From positions 9,300,001 to 9,364,000 of the forward strand of contig BSBN01000047.1 of NCBI GenBank assembly GCA_027924645.1: a DNA stretch of 64,000 nt, in the 5' to 3' direction. This document shows positions 57,984-64,000 of the stretch, piece by piece. Positions within the stretch are counted from its first letter, which is position 1; each line of letters begins with the position of its first letter. The DNA is from Cunninghamia lanceolata (taxonomy: Eukaryota > Streptophyta > Pinopsida > Cupressales > Cupressaceae). Below the pieces are notes generated by a model, which was given only the letters and a program-made list of their open reading frames with translations, was not told the origin of the DNA and searched no databases. The translations under genes and the position numbers were made by a program.

Positions 57984-60900
57984 TGTTGGTTGTTTTAAAT
58001 TCCCAACTTGATTCTCATAGCAAATCTATGAAACAACCACTTTTTAATGATCAAATTTCCTTGAGGAATTGGCCAACGAACAAGAGATCAGGGAGAGAAG
58101 ACTTTCTCGGTCCCCCTTTTCTACCTCTGCACTTTAGGCTCTATGAAACTAAGGAGGGTGTTCCTATGAAGATGGGCTTATTTCTAATTTCTCTAGTTGT
58201 CTTTCCTTAACTAACTAATGCCACCTTCTCTCGAGGATGACAACGTCTGCTTGAAAGAATGTATGATAAAGTGAGGATTGGCTAGATTCTTTAAGATTTT
58301 ACCTTATTCTTTGTAGAGGAACATGCAAGACACAACTTAATTAAAATAAATATCCTAAAAGCTTATTGCTAAAAAGGAAAATATGTGGATTGAAAATACT
58401 TTAAGGATAACTAGAGGGGCATAAGTTCAGTATAGTATCCATGAAATAGATCAGTTCCTATACATTGGGCCAAGGATTCAAAAAGGTAAAATGATAAATC
58501 TTAAATAGACAATGATGCAAGAAGCTTTAGTTTATTGTAAAAGTACAACAATGCCATACATTGAAAATACTTTTACTAGCTTTGAAATTGACCATACTTA
58601 GTTATCCCTGTATACCTGAATCATACATGATATTTTCTAATAGTAATTTTTATATTACTCCTTGACTAAAGGCCATAAGAGAAATATGCCAGTACATGAA
58701 AGACTGTGTTGATGAATAAAGATGATTCTTCAACCAAATATTTATTCATAATATGAAACTATATACATGAAGTAGGAGACAGTGTATCTCAGAACTCAAC
58801 ATAAATTTGTAAAATAAACTGCTCAGTAACTAGCATTATAGCTTTCAATGATTTTATCAAGAAACCAAAAGTGATTCAAATTGAAACCTGAAAACATATG
58901 ACTAATTCTATTGCAGAAGACAACTTATTTACAACTCCTCCCTTACTAGATTTATCCCTATTTCATACTAAAGCTAGAAATACAACCTCGAACCAATATC
59001 TTTTTCTAAGCCTTGAATCCCCTTTTATAGAAATAAGTGGCAACAAGCTTCAGGCCTTAAAATAAAAAGATGTTACAACTATTTTGTAACCAACAAATGC
59101 ATTTGAAGAGGCTAGTACAACCACTCCACAATTGTGTGCTCAACATCCATGTTAGCAAGAAAAGGAGTTGGACTTTTGATGATGGATGAAATACTAGAGG
59201 CCTTTAAAGCCAGGCACTCGTCAAATGTCATCAAGGTGTTGAATGAGAGCCTCAATTGCTCTATCTTTTCAAACCCCATGTCATGGAATGAGAAAACATG
59301 CAAGGAATAATATTAAAAGGAAATTTAGAATGACAAAACCTCCTTCACTATTTCTAGGTTCCATTGCACAGGTGAGATTTCACCCTCCAAGTCTCAAAGT
59401 TTCATGCAACTTCAACTGAGTAGAAACTTGGGGAGTCCACACTTGGCTTGCCTCCAAAGTACTAGAAGCCAAGCCAAGAGAACAATAGCAACAACCACAA
59501 TTCTTCTCCCACTCCACATTTGTTTCATCCTGGGGGACAGTCTCCTTACACCTAGAGTTAATACTCTGTTAGGAAAATTAGATGAAGGGAGGGGTAGAGG
59601 ATGTTGAGAAGCTTCTCTACTTTAGAAGGGAGTATGCCAACTCATAGAAACAAGGAACTACTAGAGTAGGAAGAATACCCCTCAGAACCCCCCATTAGAT
59701 GAGATAAGAGACCAGAGAAGAAATCATAGCACTACAATGGATGCTACTGCTAATCTCTAATTTTCCTAGAACCACCTATCCCATAAGACATAATTCCAAG
59801 TCCTTTTTTAATTCTATAGGGACAAATTGAGAGCCATGAGAACAAGGAAGAATACCTAAAGAATAGGGGAGTAGATAGAACATGCAGGAGCAAGGGAAAG
59901 CCATACTATCAAAATAACTTTAGATAGTATGAACTATAACAACATCACTTGCCTATTTATAGAAATTCAAGGAAGTAAGCACACATCCGCCCATCTATGG
60001 TGTATTAATTTCTAGTCATTTCAGTAAATTTCTGCCATAAATGGAAATCTATCAGAGATTGCCATAATTGAACAGAAAGATAAAGATTCATAATTCTGCA
60101 TAACTTAAAAACATCACTTCTTGTATTGAATTTTGCTAGATCACATGTCTTGGTTCTCCCAATTGAGCCCTACCATCACATCAAATTTCATCACACAGTG
60201 GATGAAAAGTCATTTCCTATAAGGGCACAGATTTCCAAAGGTCGATCTTGCATAAGACGAATCATTCTATCACTAAATTACTTAGAAGTGGCGGTGATGA
60301 AGACCCTGCACATGCCTAAGCAGTTAATGCTTTTATATACAACTAAGTCAGGTTCAGCACCAAAAAATCCTTCTAACATGATTTTTAATTTAGGCCATTG
60401 ATCTTGATTCTTGCTGGCACATACTAACAGTGCTAATTTGACATCTTTTCTAGGTCAGATCACATTGCTTACTTCACTCAATAGTATCATGCCACCTAGG
60501 TTTTCTCCTTTTAGCCGTGGTCCCGAGGAGAAGTCCCTTTCGTAATGTAGTTAAGATAGCACCCGCTATTCCATGTATGAAGACTATGATTAGAGCTATG
60601 ATCTTGGCGGAATGGTGGATAGCCATCAGATCGTTGTGCCTCAGGCATAGCATCCTTTGAAATGGTCTTGCTTGATGCCATGTTTGAGATATGTATTTAA
60701 TATAAGAGTCCCATCACCATGAGGAAGCCACGCATCTCAATTCCATGATTCTATGGTCACTCAAAAAACCTCTCAAAGGAGTATGGCGGAATGGTAGAAT
60801 TGAGATATAAACTGATATGTAGTACCTGGGACGCACCTTCATGCCAACTGGGATCATCCTTAGCCAGCTGTCACCCTTTTTTCTCTTCCAATAAGGCCAA

Positions 60901-61347
60901 TTTCCTTTACAATTCATCGTGGGTGGAATACAAAAATGAATCTGCATGCACCACCTACACAAAACTAATTAGTAAAACTAGTCTTAGACATGCCTATAAC
61001 TTTTTGCCAACTAGACAAAGGACGACCAATTGGGCAAATTTTCTTTTAAATATTAAACTTTTCCTTGGTGTGGGCTATAGACGGTACTTGTTTGGCAAGG
61101 GGCTAGTGAACAATGTTGAGGGATGACATGGAAAGGGGACTTAAAAGGATAGTGATAGGAAGAGGCAGTCACTAAAGAATTAGACTTGAGTGCAACTACT
61201 AACTTGATACTATAGGGGTTTAGGGTTTTTGGTAGAGTTGGGTTACTTAGAACATTTTTAGTAGAAGAACCCTAATCATGGAAATCTCATAGGCAAATTT
61301 TTGCAAAGCTAGGGATAAAACCATGGAAAATTTTCATAGTTCCATTA
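57984..61347 (-). repeat. G4 5' LTR
   Basis: 3364 bp, TGTTGGTTG to TTCCATTA on the plus strand, repeating 52259-55691. Minus-strand TATA box at about 59019-59030. No recognised gene. Confidence 0.9.
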
Positions 61348-61352
61348 GGTTC

Positions 61353-61564
61353 AAAACCAAGCCTTAATCATTTTCCACACAAAATTCACTAGTACCTTCA
61401 TTTTTCTCTAACACTGGGTATTTTTTGATTTTTTCAAGCATTTCTCGTAGTTCATACCCTTTTTCCTTACCACCAAGCAAACTAAACCACCACCAAAACA
61501 AAAAGCACAAAGGGTCCTCATTTTGCTCAAGGGTAAAATGGGGCATGTTGTGAACACCACAACA
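61353..61564 (-). repeat. G5 3' LTR, first 212 bases
   Basis: On the minus strand it starts at 61564 with TGTTGTGG, a terminal hairpin (arms TGTTGTG and CACAACA, plus 61546-61564) and TGCCCCATTTTA, then GCAAAATGAGGACC as in G2 (30388 onward). G4 interrupts it at 61353. Confidence 0.8.
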
Positions 61565-62482
61565 ACTAGCATACAAATAAAATAACCAAATTTAAACCAT
61601 TAAAGAAAACAAAATTAATTAAATTCATAACTTCCAACCTCCTCATATGCAAAAATGTTTTTCATCTTGAAAGAAAGGTATTCAACAATGCATCTGAACC
61701 CCTTCAAAAGAGACTAAGTGTCTGCATTTGATTAATAATCTTCATCTTGAAGATGAATTGAAAACATTAGTGATTGGTGTTAAGCTACATAGTTGAGTTC
61801 ATCCCTCATAGCCAACCGGATAGAGCCTTGCTACCAACAGGCATCTATAGCCCCGACAAGGTTATTGTTGCAATTCCCCTAAGTAGAGCCCCACTGCCAG
61901 CAGGCATCCATAGCCCCATTAGAGTTACTTAGATGACCTAACTTGGATTTTTAGTAAATATATCATAGGATATTATCATGTAAGCTCATTAAGCAAGGCG
62001 TGATCACTTGCCACTTTAAGCTAGGAATTGGAATGGTAGCAAGGGTGACCTCTAATTTTTCACCTAACACCTACATTGGTATGTTCAACAAACCCAAGGC
62101 TATTAAGTGTGTCATTGTGAAGATCTCCTTGAATGTTTCCATCTATACTTATTGAATAAAATCCTTTACAAAATAAACATCTTCCATTCATGAAAGTTTA
62201 CAAAGTTATGCATAAATTTCAAATGATTTACATGAATATCCCAAATTTTATTGTTTTTAGTAGTTGCTAGTCCACTCCTGTATACCCTAAACCAAAATGA
62301 ACATCCCACAAAAGAAAAAAAATGCAGCAGCACAATAGAACACCAAAACAACAAACAAAACAAAAACACCAACAAAAGAAACAAAACCAAAACAAAGACA
62401 AGAAAACAAAACAAAAACAAACAAAACCACACATGACTATACAATATTTACAACATGATACATAATAGGATTGACTCACACC
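61565..62482 (-). other. G5 3' noncoding region
   Basis: No gene. It shares with G2 a TTTTG-rich tract (plus strand A/C-rich, 62300-62430) and the paired GGGGCTATAGATGC-type blocks (61820-61920). The T-rich stretch next to the LTR is also shared. Confidence 0.75.
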
Positions 62483-64000
62483 CTAAGCTTGAAAATAATG
62501 TTTCAAATGTTGACCATTAACAGGAAAGGGCACATCTTTTCTAGTTAAAGTCTTAAGCCTAAAGGTATTGTCTCCTATAATTTCTAAAACTTGTAGTGGA
62601 CCTAGCCACAATTTATCAAATTTTCCATGGTTTCCTTTTTTCTCATGGGCTTTGTCCCAACATAATACCAAATCTGATATGTTGAATGTCTTCACTTTTG
62701 CTCTCTTATCGAACCACCTTTTAACTACAGCCTAATGTTTTGTGAACTTATCAATAGCCTGATCCCTTTTCTCATCTAATTATAATAACTGGACCAGCTT
62801 AGCCTCTCTATGATCATCAAACCCTAGATACTCATTGGCAAATTTCCATGTAGGAATTCTTAAGTTTATTGGGAGTATGGGGTCATTAGTCCCATACACT
62901 AAGTGATATGGTGCATTCTATTAAGTTGCCTTAACTTTCATCCTATCTATCCACAATGCATATTTCAACAATGTATTCCATTCCTTGGGGTTTTTTGCAA
63001 TCAACCCTTTGATGATGTCTAGCAAGATTTTGTTAGTAGATCCAGCTAACCCATTACCCTAAGGATAATAATTAGAAGAAAACTTAAGAACTATTCCATA
63101 TTTAAATGCCCATTTAGAAAATTTTAAAGTAGAGAAAGTAGGGCCATTGTCACATACCAAAGAATAAGGAGCACCAAACCTAGTGATGATATTCTCTTCA
63201 AGGAATTTGATGACTACTTCAGTAGTGGAAAAATTATAGCATGTCGCTTCTGTCCATCTAGTACAATAATGTCACCATCAATATGAACTTGTGCCCAGCA
63301 GATGATGCAAGATTGATAACGCCAATGAAATCTAGTCCCTATTGTGCAAATGGCCTAGACTCTATAACTGGCTACAATGGATGAGCCTAATATCTCCCTT
63401 TGTCTGCTATAATTTGACATATGTGACAACTTCTGATGTGGTTTTCTATATCTTTAAATATTGTGGCCTAATAATATCCTGACCTTAGAATTTTATGAGA
63501 AGTGGCTAGATGAGAACCATGAGCAGTTCCATACTTATCATGCAATTCCAACAGTACCTTATCTGCTTCATCTCTGTTCAAGCATCTGAGGTATATGCTT
63601 TCATGATCTTTCTTGAACAATAAGCCTCCCTACACCATATACCTCTATGCTTTAATTCTTAATTCTCTCCTTTGAGATGATTTCATCCAATGAGGATAGT
63701 TTCCAGATATGAGGAATGTATTATGGTCATCATACCAACCGGGTGTATCATTAGTGTTCAACACATATTGCTATTTTACCAAATTGAGATCAGTATTAGC
63801 TATTGTTTGTACTAAGGCTTGGCCTCTGACTAACTTCATAGGAATTATCTCCATATCAAACTCCTGCAACATTGTGATCCACTTTGCTCTTTTCTCTCTA
63901 GGCCCATTTTGCATTAATAACATTTTCACTACCGCATCAAGTACTATGGCTTTTACCTGGCTTCTCAAAATAAAATGTCTAAATTTTTTCACTACCTGTA
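62483..64000 (-). pseudogene. G5 pol (RNase H end and integrase), broken, runs off window
   Basis: Minus strand, close to G2 pol. The RNase H to integrase linker (RHFILRSQVKAIVLDAVVKM, EPREKRAK type) lies at 63771-63992. Integrase parts are readable in pieces: LVCDNGPTFS near 63150, NGLAGSTNK near 63040 (Glu of ESTNK changed to Gly), NAPYHLVYGT near 62900, and an open C-terminus 62483-62695 (DLVLCWDKAHEKKGNH, GQHLKHYFQA) ending TAG. Breaks: TAG at 63771 where G2 has Gln, TAG in the PQGNG motif as in G2, and several frame changes between 62700 and 63700. Confidence 0.85.

Larger units (their letters stand above)
52259..61347 (-). mobile_element. G4, gag-only non-autonomous LTR retrotransposon, minus strand
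   Basis: Two direct LTRs of about 3.4 kb (52259-55691 and 57984-61347) enclose only about 2.3 kb. The minus strand of that interior starts with a primer site and encodes a gag protein with a long tail. No protease, reverse transcriptase or integrase motif is visible. GGTTC flanks both sides. This is the layout described for TR-GAG elements, which need enzymes from a partner. It is inserted in the G5 LTR; the joined flanks resume G5 sequence. Confidence 0.88.
44531..64000 (-). mobile_element. G5, giant Tat-like gypsy retrotransposon, minus strand, running off the right edge
   Basis: Pol remnants at 62483-64000 match G2 pol closely on the minus strand. The 3' noncoding region at 61565-62480 also matches G2. 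The 3' LTR begins at 61564 and runs leftward through 61353, then (after G4) 52258-49521, and again 47151-45394 as a duplicate. It holds the start of the same U3 gene as G2. The rest of this LTR must lie left of the window, beyond X and G2. Not contiguous: X, G2 and G4 are inserted in it. Confidence 0.75.

Noticed and set aside
1..64000. Host genes, tRNA or rRNA genes
   Set aside because: The tRNA-like words found are only primer-binding sites. No cloverleaf, rRNA segment or non-transposon coding region could be supported.

Overview
This window is intergenic DNA from a large plant nuclear genome. It consists almost entirely of LTR retrotransposons inserted into one another. The plant assignment rests on Ty1-copia elements primed by initiator-Met tRNA, a chromodomain Ty3-gypsy element, Tat-like gypsy proteins with a second RNase H, and TATA-type LTR promoters. 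The element sizes and nesting would suit a gymnosperm, but that is only an inference. I see no host gene, tRNA, rRNA or CRISPR array. All element genes are broken by stop codons.

Names used here: COPIA1, COPIA2, G1 (chromovirus), G2 and G5 (giant Tat-like gypsy), G4 (gag-only gypsy), S1 and S2 (solo LTRs), X (an LTR). Nesting, outermost first: G5 (minus strand; runs off the right edge, and probably the left) contains X and G4. A roughly 4 kb piece of X plus G5 is tandemly duplicated. G2 sits in the first X copy. G2 carries G1 in its 5' LTR, S2 in its integrase and COPIA2 in its 3' LTR. G1 carries COPIA1 in its 3' LTR and S1 between protease and reverse transcriptase. Exact 5-bp target duplications support COPIA1 (CCCTG), S1 (CTAAT), S2 (TAAAT), COPIA2 (GAACA) and G4 (GGTTC).

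Layout: 1-941 G1 3' LTR; 942-8060 COPIA1; 8066-17334 rest of G1 with S1 at 10877-13962; 17335-21340 right part of the G2 5' LTR; 21341-30347 G2 internal region with S2 at 27354-28618; 30348-44530 G2 3' LTR with COPIA2 at 34938-41919; 44531-51149 tandem units of X and G5; 51150-52258 G5 LTR; 52259-61347 G4; 61353-64000 G5 LTR end and pol.

The most unusual feature is the G2 LTR. Without COPIA2 it is about 7.2 kb, and its U3 encodes a protein of roughly 1,400 codons lying wholly upstream of the LTR TATA box. A splice-acceptor-like tract directly before its ATG is conserved in the diverged G5 element, and donor-like GTAAGT sites lie just downstream of the promoter. This resembles a retroviral 3' accessory gene placed inside a plant LTR. 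Other points of note: an RNase H upstream of the reverse transcriptase in G2, a covarying hairpin at the LTR tip of three related families, an array of six TGACGTCA sites in S1, and a gag-only element with 3.4 kb LTRs.
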